Source: Flammeovirga sp. EKP202
GTDB lineage: Bacteria > Bacteroidota > Bacteroidia > Cytophagales > Flammeovirgaceae
Length of the DNA: 64,000 nucleotides
Direction of reading: 5' to 3'
Assembly (NCBI RefSeq): GCF_014534745.1
Contig: NZ_JACVVP010000028.1
Coordinates: forward strand, 29,766-93,765
This document shows positions 43,200 to 52,602 of the stretch, in pieces; the stretch's first letter is position 1; each line of letters opens with the position of its first letter. Position numbers and translations under genes: made by a program. Below the pieces are notes generated by a model, which made no database searches, was not told where the DNA came from, and saw only the letters and a list, made by a program, of their open reading frames with translations.

Positions 43200-45557
43200 A
43201 TGTATAAGATTTATTTTAATTTAGCGGTTAGAAACCTGATCAAGAACTACCAAAATACCCTTATCAATCTGCTTGGATTGAGCCTTGGGTTGGCAAGTGC
43301 TCTGTTTATCTTTTTGTTCTTTCATCTTGAAACGAATTTTGATAATTTCTATAAAGACGACATTTATAGAATTACGCATAAAAGATTTATTTATGGAGAT
43401 GTTGATCAGACCGCACAAGCGTTTTATCCGGAAGGAGGAACCTTTCTGGAAAAGATTGAAAACATCAATGAGATGTTCTTGATCAGCAACCCTAATCCAT
43501 CACCTATTTATATTCTTAATCAACGTTATGCTGATATAAAAATGGCGGTAGGAAGTGCTAATTATTTTTCTTTCTTCGGAATTGAACTCCTTAGAGGTGA
43601 TGCAGAAAAAGTACTTCAAGCCAACAACAGTGCAGTAATTACAGCATCGATGGCAGAGAAGGTATTTGGTAAGGCTGACCCTATTGGTCAGGAAATAGAA
43701 TTGTATGGAACAAAGTTATTTATAGAGGGCATCATTCCTGATAGATCTGTCAATTCTCATCTACAATTTGATGTTTTATTCCCTGAAAAATGGCTCTCAG
43801 AAAAGAATGGTGCTTATTTGGGTTGGAATGGAGGTTGGAACTTTAATGTCTACATCAAATTACTTCATGATGACCAAAAAGAAGCGACTATAACTGCAAT
43901 GAATAAGATATTGGATGAAGTATATCCTGGAGATGATTTTTCTATAGAAGCGTCTCTTCAGACTATCGAGTCCATTCATCTCAACAAAGGCCTCAGCTAC
44001 GATACTGGCAACCCTAGAAGTGCTGAAAGTTTATGGATTATCATTGCCGCCGGATGTATTATTCTGTCGTTAGCGTTATTGAACTTTGTAGTTTTATATA
44101 CTGCACAAAAAGATGAAGAAATCCATTCACTTACACTAATGAAAATTTACGGTGCTCATCATCGTGATTTATGGATTTCAACTTGTTTAGAGGTTTTTCT
44201 GATGGTTGGTATAGCCACTCTTATTTCGATTTGTACTTTAAATATATCGCTACCCTTCTTAAATGCTCAGTTGGTTACAAGAGTATTTCTAAGTAACTAT
44301 ATTCCATCTATTATAGGTTTTTATACCGTCATTGGGGTTGTTCTAACGATGTTATTGAGCAGTCTATCTTTGAGAGGCATTAAAAAATCTTCTTTGTCAA
44401 AAAGCTTGAATGGACAAACTAGTATTTACGCTTCAAAAGGATGGAGTGAAAAAGCCTTGCTCGTTTTTCAATTTTCTACCGTCTTTGTTTTATCATGTAT
44501 TGGAATCACGGTTTATCAACAACATTATCATCTTCTTCATAAAGACCTTGGCTTCCAACATCAAAATGTATTTACAATTGACCTTTCCACTGTAATGCCA
44601 TTAGAAGCTCAAAAGAGTTTCAAAGAAAAGATCCTTAAGAAACCAGGAATCGAAACGGTCAGTATGTCTTCTCAAATGATTGGTGTCGGGTTAACCAAAA
44701 ATGGCTATTCGATTGGGGAAAGTGAAAAATCAGAGATTATCAATGCTTTATATGTCAGTAATGACTTTTTAGAATGTTTTGATATTCCACTGTTGGAAGG
44801 TGAAAATCTTCATACCAATAAAAATATTAGCGATCGTCAAATATTGGTCAACGAAGCCTTTAAAAAATTAGAGGGGTGGAATGGATTGGGCACCATAGTA
44901 CATCGAGGCGGTAGAGATTATGAAGTCGTAGGCGTAATACCATCCATCAGTTTTAATTCATTGGCTTACCAAAGTGGTCCATTGGTTATTGGAACCTCAG
45001 CGAGGATAGATGGATGGAATTTTGATTATATCAACATAAAAACCTCTTCTAAAAACCCTTATCAATTAGCCAATGAAGTCTTGGAAGAGTTCCAAAAAGA
45101 TTATCCCGATGTTCGTGCTTTTATCACCTTCTATAATGATGAGATCGAATACAACTACAATTACATTAAAAGTCAACAACAAGCAAATTTCTTCTTCGGG
45201 TGTATAGCTCTATTGATTGCCATTTCTGGACTATGGGGAATCACTCGATTTTCGGTATTAAAACGAACCAAAGAAATGAGTATCCGAAGAGTCAACGGTG
45301 CATCACGATTAGATATTCTCAAACTATTCAACAGAGATTATTTACAATGGATAGCACTATCGTTCCTTCTTGCGATGCCTATAGCAAATTACTTTGGAAA
45401 TGATTGGCTGTCTTCATTCCCGGATCGTATCGGTATTGAATATGTTTCATGGGTAATGATGGGAGTAGTTGTAGTGGTCATCTCCGTAATTACAATTACG
45501 CTGATTTGCTGGAAAATCGTAAATATGAACCCTTCACAAGTCCTTCGAGATTTATAA
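43200..45557 (+). CDS. FtsX/MacB-like ABC permease, copy 1
   Basis: Large permease of 785 residues built from two FtsX-type halves: helix 1 near 22-42, a periplasmic MacB_PCD-type domain (about 50-270), three helices (about 280-400), a fourth-fifth pair near 420, a second periplasmic domain (about 445-660), and three final helices ending in WKIVNMNPSQVLRDL. The tail motif N-P-x-x-x-L-R-x-L/I is typical of Bacteroidota FtsX-like permeases. The gene is followed 30 nt later by a paralog of the same length, so the two may pair as a heterodimer (inference). Confidence 0.92.
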   Translation: MYKIYFNLAVRNLIKNYQNTLINLLGLSLGLASALFIFLFFHLETNFDNFYKDDIYRITHKRFIYGDVDQTAQAFYPEGGTFLEKIENINEMFLISNPNPSPIYILNQRYADIKMAVGSANYFSFFGIELLRGDAEKVLQANNSAVITASMAEKVFGKADPIGQEIELYGTKLFIEGIIPDRSVNSHLQFDVLFPEKWLSEKNGAYLGWNGGWNFNVYIKLLHDDQKEATITAMNKILDEVYPGDDFSIEASLQTIESIHLNKGLSYDTGNPRSAESLWIIIAAGCIILSLALLNFVVLYTAQKDEEIHSLTLMKIYGAHHRDLWISTCLEVFLMVGIATLISICTLNISLPFLNAQLVTRVFLSNYIPSIIGFYTVIGVVLTMLLSSLSLRGIKKSSLSKSLNGQTSIYASKGWSEKALLVFQFSTVFVLSCIGITVYQQHYHLLHKDLGFQHQNVFTIDLSTVMPLEAQKSFKEKILKKPGIETVSMSSQMIGVGLTKNGYSIGESEKSEIINALYVSNDFLECFDIPLLEGENLHTNKNISDRQILVNEAFKKLEGWNGLGTIVHRGGRDYEVVGVIPSISFNSLAYQSGPLVIGTSARIDGWNFDYINIKTSSKNPYQLANEVLEEFQKDYPDVRAFITFYNDEIEYNYNYIKSQQQANFFFGCIALLIAISGLWGITRFSVLKRTKEMSIRRVNGASRLDILKLFNRDYLQWIALSFLLAMPIANYFGNDWLSSFPDRIGIEYVSWVMMGVVVVVISVITITLICWKIVNMNPSQVLRDL

Positions 45558-45587
45558 AAAAACAACGCCTTAAATAGGACCAACAAA

Positions 45588-47942
45588 ATGTATAGACTCT
45601 ATTTTAAATTAGCAATAAAGAACTTACTGAAGAATTATCAGAATACTGTTATCAACTTACTGGGCTTAACTTTAGGCTTGGCAAGTGCGCTGTTTATATT
45701 TCTATTTTTTCTATCAGAAAGTAGTTATGATAGTTTCTATGAAAAGGATATTTATAGGACAAATTATAAGTTGAAAACCCCCAATGGAATTATAGAAATG
45801 GCGAGGGCTTTTTATATTCATGGACAAACTTTAAAAGAGAAGATTGATAATGTAGATGATTATGCTTTTATCGAAGTACCTTATCAAAATGATATATTGA
45901 TCAATAAACAATCAGTGGGAGAGTACAATATCAGTGCTGTTGAAAATCACTTCCTTGACTTTTTTGATGTCGAACTAATACTCGGTGATAAAGAAACGGT
46001 GCTTAATGATCAAGATGAAGTACTTATTTCTGAATCATTTGCCAACACTTTCTTTAAAGGTGAAAGTCCGCTGAATAAAGAAATTGAGATCCCTGGTTCT
46101 ACTCGAAAAATTAAGGGAGTCTTTAAAGATCTTCCGAGTAACAGTAGTTTACAATATGATATTTTATGTTCGATAGAACGCTATAAAGCCAATGACAAAA
46201 ACCTTTATCATTGGGTAGGTTCCAATCCATTCTTTCTCTATCTCACTTTTAAAAACAAGGATCAAATCCCCAATAACCTCCAAAAAATAAATAAGATTTT
46301 TGAAAAAGAGTATGCTCCTTTTGGTGTTGAAATGTCTGTTACTTTACAACCAATAGAAGATATACACTTTGATTCACATCACCTTCTTTATGATATGCCC
46401 AAACTAAGATCTTATGAAAGTTTCTTAGTTGTTATTTCTACTGGTATCATCATCTTAATATTATCCCTAGTCAACTTTGTAGTGCTTTATACTGCTCAAA
46501 AAGATGAAGAAATTCAAACGCTTTCTTTAATGAAGATTTATGGAGCACATCACAAAGAAATCCTTATTTCAACCTGTATTGAAATAGGACTTTTGATCCT
46601 AATTTCTATTGGTTTTTCATTATTACCCTTTCACTTTGTACTCTCTTTTATCAATGAAAAATTAAACGCTGTCGTTTACTTAAGAGACTACCCTTTAGAA
46701 GTACTATTCTTTTACCTAAGTATAGGGACAATTCTAATAGTAGTATTAAGTTTTCTCTCATTGAGAGGTGTAAAATCCTTTTCTCTTGCAGAAAGTTTGA
46801 GTGGGCAAACACAATTATTTTCATCTTATCGATACGGAGACAAAATACTTTTAGTGTTACAATTCTCTACCGTATTTATTCTGCTTTCAGTAGGGTTCAT
46901 CGTCCATCAACAATACCAACATCTACTAAAAGCAGATCATGGATTCAGCTATGAAAATATTTTCGCGGTCCCTATCTATTCTAGTTTTGAGAAGAGGGAT
47001 GCCTACAAGGAAGAAATTAAAAAAATGGTAGGTGTAGAAGAAGTTACTTCTTCTCGTGAGTTTATTGGTGTAGGTAATAATATTAGTGTTGAGAGTGTTC
47101 AACTGGAAGGTTCCGATAGATGGAATATGGTTTCTACATTACATGTTGCTGGAAATTATATGTCATTCTTCGACATTCAATTATCTGAAGGAAAACACTT
47201 TGATACTAATCAAAAACTCCGTAGTACTGAATGCATTGTGAATAAAGAGTTCATTAAGAAAAACAGTGAGACACAAGTGGGGTCAATTGTAAAATATAAT
47301 GACACAAATTATAAGGTAATAGGTATTGTAGACAATCTTGCTATCAGAGGATTAACACAGCCCAATGAACCTTTAATGATCATTACTACAAGAATGTTGG
47401 AGTTCTCCTATATCTATGTAAAATACTCTACCTCAAACCCCTTGGAATTAGCTCAAAAAGTAAGGAATAAATGGTTAGAGGGTAATCCTGATTATTTTCT
47501 GACGGATGCGATGTTCTATGATCAAAGTATTTATCGTGTTTATAAAGAAACCGAAGGGCAAAATCAGGCTAGTTTATTCTTTGGTGCAATCACTTTATTT
47601 ATTGCGGTGAGTGGACTTTGGGGAATTACACGTTATTCCGTTTTACAAAGAACGAAAGAGATCAGTATCCGCAGGGTAAATGGTGCATCTGTGCAACAAG
47701 TTTTATTCTTATTCAATAAAGATTACTTACTATGGATATTTATTTCCTTCTTTATTGCTATGCCTTTGGCTCATTATTATAGCGTTGAATGGCTTTCCAC
47801 TTTCCCGAATAGAATTCAAATTCAGTTTATCGATTGGATACTTCTTGGTATAGGAGTTTGTTTGATTTCTGTGATTACAATTACTGCTATCTGCTGGAAG
47901 GTAGTGAATACAAATCCTTCGGAGATTTTGAGGGATATATAA
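45588..47942 (+). CDS. FtsX/MacB-like ABC permease, copy 2
   Basis: Paralog of the preceding permease, 784 residues, aligning from end to end: both start with a KNLLKNYQNTVINLLGLTLG-type segment and share LVNFVVLYTAQKDEE, the KIYGAHH motif, WGITRYSVL and the final WKVVNTNPSEILRDI. The periplasmic domains are the most divergent part, as expected if they contact different partners or substrates. Last gene of the tolC operon; a hairpin at 48018-48057 may end the transcript. Heterodimer formation with copy 1 is inferred from the tandem arrangement and the single ATPase gene. Confidence 0.92.
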   Translation: MYRLYFKLAIKNLLKNYQNTVINLLGLTLGLASALFIFLFFLSESSYDSFYEKDIYRTNYKLKTPNGIIEMARAFYIHGQTLKEKIDNVDDYAFIEVPYQNDILINKQSVGEYNISAVENHFLDFFDVELILGDKETVLNDQDEVLISESFANTFFKGESPLNKEIEIPGSTRKIKGVFKDLPSNSSLQYDILCSIERYKANDKNLYHWVGSNPFFLYLTFKNKDQIPNNLQKINKIFEKEYAPFGVEMSVTLQPIEDIHFDSHHLLYDMPKLRSYESFLVVISTGIIILILSLVNFVVLYTAQKDEEIQTLSLMKIYGAHHKEILISTCIEIGLLILISIGFSLLPFHFVLSFINEKLNAVVYLRDYPLEVLFFYLSIGTILIVVLSFLSLRGVKSFSLAESLSGQTQLFSSYRYGDKILLVLQFSTVFILLSVGFIVHQQYQHLLKADHGFSYENIFAVPIYSSFEKRDAYKEEIKKMVGVEEVTSSREFIGVGNNISVESVQLEGSDRWNMVSTLHVAGNYMSFFDIQLSEGKHFDTNQKLRSTECIVNKEFIKKNSETQVGSIVKYNDTNYKVIGIVDNLAIRGLTQPNEPLMIITTRMLEFSYIYVKYSTSNPLELAQKVRNKWLEGNPDYFLTDAMFYDQSIYRVYKETEGQNQASLFFGAITLFIAVSGLWGITRYSVLQRTKEISIRRVNGASVQQVLFLFNKDYLLWIFISFFIAMPLAHYYSVEWLSTFPNRIQIQFIDWILLGIGVCLISVITITAICWKVVNTNPSEILRDI

Positions 47943-48017
47943 TGACTAGCGTTGCACTGACAAAATAAATTAGAATTATATAGGATCTATTTTTGGCTTT
48001 GTACTTACTTTTAATAA

Positions 48018-48057
48018 AAAAGGTGTTATTCTATTTTTCAATAAAACAACACCTTTT
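48018..48057. terminator. Hairpin between convergent genes
   Basis: AAAAGGTGTT (48018-48027) pairs with AACACCTTTT (48048-48057). The T-run is better on the minus strand. Confidence 0.7.
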
Positions 48058-48092
48058 GGATTACCTTAATGGTAGTTTGCTTACAATAAAAA

Positions 48093-48536
48093 TTACTGCT
48101 TTGTGAATGTGTAAGTCTCCTCCGTTTTTTGATCATTCATATCTGTAATCGTTACCGGAATAGAGATTTCACCTTCTGGTAAAGCCGCCAATGTTACTGG
48201 AGTTATTGTCAATACATAAGCTGTAGCTTCTGCCACATCTTCATAGTTTACTCCTAATGTCAAATATACTAACTGTTGAGCTTGTGTTGAAGGTGCTTGA
48301 GCAAAGTCCATTTCGCCAAAATTAGGAATCGTCACTTTAAAGCTTTTGATTTTTGCTGGTGCAGCAACACTGATTGCAATTGTTGAAGTAGAAGTTACAA
48401 TACCATCATCAACGCCAGTTACTGTAATGACAGGAGCTGTTAAATCACCAACTAAATCCTCTATCTCATCACTTGAACAGGCAGTAAGTGAACTTAAAAA
48501 CAACATTGCTAAAAAATAGATAAGGTACTTTTTCAT
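48093..48536 (-). CDS. Small lipoprotein of unknown function
   Basis: Lipoprotein of 147 residues with lipobox LTAC (Cys20). The mature part is beta-rich and Ser/Thr/Val-rich, with a compact Ig-like look (APVITVTGVDDG, IAISVAAPAKIKSFKVTIP, ISIPVTITDMNDQKTEETYTF). The strand pattern recalls Bacteroidota surface lipoproteins with a single Ig-like fold such as DUF4625-type proteins, but I cannot assign a family. Its own terminator lies at 48018-48057. The 370-bp gap upstream, toward recA, holds GCATCAA/TTGATGC (48576-48607), which might be an operator, and the recA terminator. Confidence 0.6.
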   Translation of the reverse strand: MKKYLIYFLAMLFLSSLTACSSDEIEDLVGDLTAPVITVTGVDDGIVTSTSTIAISVAAPAKIKSFKVTIPNFGEMDFAQAPSTQAQQLVYLTLGVNYEDVAEATAYVLTITPVTLAALPEGEISIPVTITDMNDQKTEETYTFTKQ

Positions 48537-48826
48537 AGTTAAAAGTTTTCAAAAAGTAAGAATAATAAATTGTATGCATCAATTGTTTTGAGCATTTAAC
48601 TTGATGCTTTATATAATTGAAACTAATAAATAGAATATTTGTTATCAACTAATTAAAAAGCTATTTCTAAAAAAATATAAATTGTAATATTAAGTAATAT
48701 AAAATAGAGGGTTTTCATTCACCTAATCAGTGTGATACAAAATAGTACTTCAAAAAATAAATGCACATAATCTATTTCCATCACCTTCTACGACAGCAAT
48801 TTTCATCTTAAATCTTTATCAAAAAA

Positions 48827-48858
48827 ATACCCTATGCAACGAACTGTACATAGGGTAT
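48827..48858 (-). terminator. recA terminator
   Basis: ATACCCTATG (48827-48836) pairs with CATAGGGTAT (48849-48858), followed on the minus strand by seven T. Confidence 0.9.
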
Positions 48859-48906
48859 AAGTCAATAAACTATAATTACAGAAAGAAATATTTCTTTCAA
48901 TGACGA

Positions 48907-49962
48907 TTATTTTTCTTCTTTAGCTGGAGCAGCTTCTTCCTCTTCTGCAGGAGCCTGTCCAAATACTTGAACTTTGATCTTTTCTTCTAATTCTTCCATT
49001 AGCTCAGGATTGTTTTTGATCAACTCTTTTACAGTTTCTCTACCTTGACCTAATTTAGAACCACTGTATGAGAACCATGAACCTGCTTTGTTCACGATTT
49101 CAAATTCAACAGCCATATCTAATACCTCACCCGCACGAGAGATACCTTCACCATAAAGGATATCAAACTCAGTTTGTTTGAAAGGAGGTGCTACTTTGTT
49201 CTTTTGTACTTTCACTCTTGTACGGTTACCCGTTACGTTGTCAGCAGACTCTTTGATCGCACCGATACGACGAATATCCAAACGTACAGAAGCATAATAT
49301 TTTAAGGCGTTACCACCAGTTGTTGTTTCAGGATTACCGAACATTACACCAATTTTCTCACGCAATTGGTTAATGAAAATAGCTGAACAACCTGTTTTGC
49401 TGATCGCACCAGTGATTTTACGCAATGCTTGAGACATCAAACGAGCGTGAAGACCCATTTTGCTGTCACCCATATCACCTTCTAATTCCGCTTTTGGTAC
49501 TAAAGCCGCTACTGAATCGACTACCATTACATCAATAGCACCTGAACGTACTAATTGTTCTGCAATTTCTAATGCTTGTTCACCATGGTCAGGCTGCGCA
49601 ACAAGAAGACGCTCCATGTCGATGCCTAATTTCTCAGCATAGATTTTATCGAAAGCGTGTTCCGCATCGATAAAGGCCGCCATACCACCTTGCTTCTGAG
49701 CTTCTGCAATGATGTGTAATGTAAGCGTTGTTTTACCAGAAGATTCAGGACCGTAAATCTCAATGATACGACCTTTTGGTACACCACCTACACCCAATGC
49801 TAAGTCAAGACCTAATGAACCAGTAGAGATAACGGGTACGTCTACAACATTGTCATCTGTCATTTTCATTACAGCTCCTTTACCGAACTGCTTTTCTAAC
49901 TTCGCAATAGTAGTTTCTAGTGCTTTTAATTTTTCTGTGTTTTGACCTTTATCCGCAGCCAT
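48907..49962 (-). CDS. recA: Recombinase RecA
   Basis: Homologous recombination and SOS-response recombinase, 351 residues. Walker A GPESSGKT (71-78), Walker [11 protein letters not shown], the L1/L2 DNA-binding loops ([12 protein letters not shown] region and preceding [22 protein letters not shown]), and the acidic C-terminal tail ([12 protein letters not shown]). Single gene with its own promoter region and terminator. The -7 box TAGATTTG (50036-50043, minus) is exact, and a 9-bp inverted repeat just upstream of it is a candidate damage-response operator. Confidence 0.99.
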   Translation of the reverse strand: MAADKGQNTEKLKALETTIAKLEKQFGKGAVMKMTDDNVVDVPVISTGSLGLDLALGVGGVPKGRIIEIYGPESSGKTTLTLHIIAEAQKQGGMAAFIDAEHAFDKIYAEKLGIDMERLLVAQPDHGEQALEIAEQLVRSGAIDVMVVDSVAALVPKAELEGDMGDSKMGLHARLMSQALRKITGAISKTGCSAIFINQLREKIGVMFGNPETTTGGNALKYYASVRLDIRRIGAIKESADNVTGNRTRVKVQKNKVAPPFKQTEFDILYGEGISRAGEVLDMAVEFEIVNKAGSWFSYSGSKLGQGRETVKELIKNNPELMEELEEKIKVQVFGQAPAEEEEAAPAKEEK

Positions 49963-50035
49963 GATGATTATAATTTAAGTGTGTAAGTTCTTTTCAATGA
50001 TCAACAGTAGAAACCTTTTCTCCTTATTGATACTA

Positions 50036-50074
50036 CAAATCTAGGGGGTAAGAACGTAACATAAATACGTACTT
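50036..50074 (-). promoter_or_regulatory. recA promoter with candidate operator
   Basis: TAGATTTG (50036-50043, minus) matches the -7 consensus. AAGAACGTA (50050-50058) and TACGTACTT (50066-50074) form an inverted repeat with one mismatch and a 7-bp spacer that would cover the -33 region. A LexA-type site is possible; no lexA is in the window. Confidence 0.45.
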
Positions 50075-50438
50075 CTAAAAAATGTCAGTTTTTTTCAACA
50101 TTTTCTTCAATATTCATAAAATGTTTCATTTTTGAAACTATTATAGATAAATATTTAAACAAATATAAAATTTAGATTTTACAAAAACTATTAAAGATCA
50201 ATATATTATCACAATATTGACATTTAATTAATCAATGATTTAAAATTTAGCAAAATGTAATAAATAATGATTAAGAATTAATCTAATAAGTACTTTTTGC
50301 CACACTATTTTTCATTCATAAAAGGAAACAGAGAACATAAAAACAGAAGTAAGATTCCTTTGTAATGAAGAAAGGTGAACCATAATGGTAAATTTTAAAA
50401 AATCACGTTCTAAATCAGTGGATTTGTGGAATAAATAA

Positions 50439-50468
50439 TTGTTTCAAACAGGCACTTATGTAACTTTG
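50439..50468 (+). promoter_or_regulatory. Promoter of the CBS-like gene
   Basis: TTG (50439-50441), 19 bp, TAACTTTG (50461-50468): full match to the Bacteroidota consensus. The predicted leader is about 95 nt. The rest of the 607-bp recA-CBS gap is AT-rich, with the recA promoter at its left end and nothing else I can name. Confidence 0.65.
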
Positions 50469-50480
50469 AAGAAATTTGTA

Positions 50481-50537
50481 GCATTGTACAGCACAAGTAC
50501 CAAGGTAAATGCAATCGGAGTTTTTACCTTTTCTTTT
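50481..50537 (+). promoter_or_regulatory. Attenuator-like leader of the CBS-like gene
   Basis: AAGGTAAA (50502-50509) pairs with TTTACCTT (50523-50530) and is followed by TTCTTTTT: a terminator ahead of the gene. Alternative pairing GCATT (50481-50485) with AATGC (50508-50512), enclosing a GTAC/GTAC hairpin, overlaps and would disrupt it. No known riboswitch class is recognised. Confidence 0.4.
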
Positions 50538-50569
50538 TAATCCTAGTACTTAAAAAGGCAGATACACAC

Positions 50570-51955
50570 ATGAGTAAAACACAAAATGACCTTATTTCTC
50601 TTATTGGAAATACACCTCTCGTAAAGGTTAGAAACATAGATACAGGCAACTGCGAACTTTATTTAAAATTAGAAAACCAAAACCCAGGTGGATCAATCAA
50701 AGATAGAATTGCTTTGAGTATGATTGATAATGCTGAGAAAGCAGGAAAAATCAAGCCGGGGGATACGTTAATTGAAGCTACAGCCGGAAATACGGGTTTA
50801 GGTTTGGCATTGATTGCTATTCTTAAAGGATACAAGCTGATATTAGTAATGCCTGACAAAATGAGTAAGGAAAAAGTAGCTCATTTGAAGGCAATGGGAG
50901 TAGAGGTACTTCAAACACGATCAGATGTTGGTAAAGGTCACCCTGAATACTACCAAGATATGGCAAAACGCCTATCAGAAGAAAAGGGATACTATTATAT
51001 AGATCAATTCTCAAATCCTGACAACTCGTTAGCCCATGAGTTGACAACAGGACCTGAGATTTTATCACAAATGGATGGTGATGTAGATGCTGTAGTGGCA
51101 GGTGTTGGTTCTTCGGGAACAATCTCAGGTATGGCGGCTTTCTTCAAAAAAGCAAATCCATCTACGGAGTTGGTATTAGCAGATCCTGAAGGCTCGATCT
51201 TGAAGGACTATATTGATAAAGGAGAATACGGTGAAGCGGGTTCTTGGTATGTAGAAGGAATCGGTGAGGATTTTATCCCTGAAATTGCAGATTTCTCTTT
51301 AACTAAGAAAGCGTATTCTGTTTCTGATAAAGACAGTTTCAATACCGCTCGTGAGGTGTTGATGAAAGAAGGTATTTTAGCAGGTTCTTCTTCAGGTACA
51401 TTGATTGCCGCTGCCTTGGAATACTGCCGCGAGCAAACAGAACCTAAACGTGTAGTAACGTTTGTTTGTGATAGCGGTAACAAATACTTCTCAAAGTTAT
51501 TCAATGATAACTGGATGAAAGAAAAAGGGTTTATCGAGAAAGAAACATTCGGTGACCTTCGTGATTTGATCTCTAATTATTATGATAAAGGTGAAGTAGT
51601 GACGGCGAGCATTGAGGATACTTTATTGGATGCTTATAAGAAAATGAAGATGTACGATATCTCTCAACTTCCAATCATGGACGGAGATGAGATATTAGGT
51701 ATCATCGACGAGTCAGATATTTTATTTAGTGTATATGATGATGAAACAGCCTTCGAGCGTTTCGTTGCCGAATACATGACAAGTAACTTGGTTGTGATCG
51801 AATCTTCTGATAGCATCGACAGATTAATGGAGATCTTCAGAGACGGTATGGTTGCGATCTTAGTCAATGGTGGAAAATTCGTAGGTCTAATCACAAAGAT
51901 TGATGTATTAAATCATCTTAGACAGCAGACTTCTACTGATAAAGGTAAAGGATAA
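50570..51955 (+). CDS. Cystathionine beta-synthase-like PLP enzyme with CBS pair
   Basis: 461 residues: an N-terminal PLP-dependent domain of the cysteine synthase/cystathionine beta-synthase fold (1-320) with the Schiff-base Lys44 in NPGGSIKDR, the substrate loop EATAGNTG, the phosphate-binding GVGSSGTISG, and SGNKYFSKL; then two CBS modules (about 335-455) for ligand control. It should condense serine (or O-acetylserine) with homocysteine or sulfide. Domain architecture matches cystathionine beta-synthase rather than CysK. The promoter and an attenuator-like hairpin lie in the leader. Monocistronic with a strong terminator. Confidence 0.93.
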   Translation: MSKTQNDLISLIGNTPLVKVRNIDTGNCELYLKLENQNPGGSIKDRIALSMIDNAEKAGKIKPGDTLIEATAGNTGLGLALIAILKGYKLILVMPDKMSKEKVAHLKAMGVEVLQTRSDVGKGHPEYYQDMAKRLSEEKGYYYIDQFSNPDNSLAHELTTGPEILSQMDGDVDAVVAGVGSSGTISGMAAFFKKANPSTELVLADPEGSILKDYIDKGEYGEAGSWYVEGIGEDFIPEIADFSLTKKAYSVSDKDSFNTAREVLMKEGILAGSSSGTLIAAALEYCREQTEPKRVVTFVCDSGNKYFSKLFNDNWMKEKGFIEKETFGDLRDLISNYYDKGEVVTASIEDTLLDAYKKMKMYDISQLPIMDGDEILGIIDESDILFSVYDDETAFERFVAEYMTSNLVVIESSDSIDRLMEIFRDGMVAILVNGGKFVGLITKIDVLNHLRQQTSTDKGKG

Positions 51956-51982
51956 AACTTTTTGAAATAAGAGTCTTAATGG

Positions 51983-52025
51983 AAGAGTGAAGAGGTACTG
52001 AAGGTATCTTTTCACTCTTTTTTTA
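51983..52025 (+). terminator. Terminator after the CBS-like gene
   Basis: AAGAGTGAA (51983-51991) pairs with TTCACTCTT (52011-52019), followed by a T-run. Confidence 0.9.
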
Positions 52026-52060
52026 TTTAATCCTATTAATCACAACTAATTAGGTGTTTC

Positions 52061-52200
52061 GTGCACCATAGTTAAAACTATGAGCAAGTGATAGATCAAC
52101 CTCACCAAGACTAAAGTCTTAAAGGTTGAAAATGGAGGTAATACCTTAGTGTTGTTGGAGTCTGTATCACTTGCCTATGACTGAAGTCATGGGCTACAGT
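52061..52200. mobile_element. Multi-hairpin element (IS200/IS605- or REP-derived?)
   Basis: Compact set of palindromes: CATAGTT-aa-AACTATG (52067-52082), AAGACT-aa-AGTCTT (52107-52120) nested in CAACCT/AGGTTG (52097-52128), AGGTA-a-TACCT (52136-52146) and ATGACT-ga-AGTCAT (52177-52190). GCAAGTGATA (52084-52093) pairs with TATCACTTGC (52165-52174), closing the whole. The terminal hairpins with ACTxxAGT cores resemble subterminal palindromes of IS200/IS605 elements. No coding region. It occupies part of the 647-bp gap ahead of the receptor gene. Confidence 0.5.
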
Positions 52201-52487
52201 TTTTTCCTTCTCCTTTTGTTCCGAATACCTCCCTACACTTAACATCAATCACAAGAAATACAGGGTCAAAATCCTAACAATTACAAACAACAAAGTACAC
52301 CCACTCTTGAAGAAAAAGGTATGTTACAAGACTATTAACACAGGTTTCATAATGCTGTCATACAGAATATTTATTTCGGAAACATTGTGCTACCTCTCAT
52401 CATACATTCCGTTTTATGTTATGATTGTCAACGAAGAATCAACATTCATTTTCTAAAATTAGAATCTTAATTCGCCCTTCTAAGGTA

Positions 52488-52553
52488 ACATTACAGTAAT
52501 GTAAGTCCCTGCTAATTATTCACAGCCTAGTAATATTCGACAACCTACTTTTG
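52488..52553 (+). promoter_or_regulatory. Promoter region of the receptor/secreted-protein operon
   Basis: ACATTAC-a-GTAATGT (52488-52502) is a perfect 7-bp inverted repeat, a likely regulator site. TACTTTTG (52546-52553) is an exact -7 box with no clear -33 element, which fits an activated promoter. Confidence 0.5.
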
Positions 52554-52602
52554 CCCCATAATTTTCAAAAGATATCATCTCATTATCATAACTAAAACCA
52601 GC

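Noticed and set aside
50470..50569. SAM-type riboswitch before the CBS-like gene
   Set aside because: The leader is short and lacks the conserved core of known SAM classes; only a generic attenuator layout is supported.
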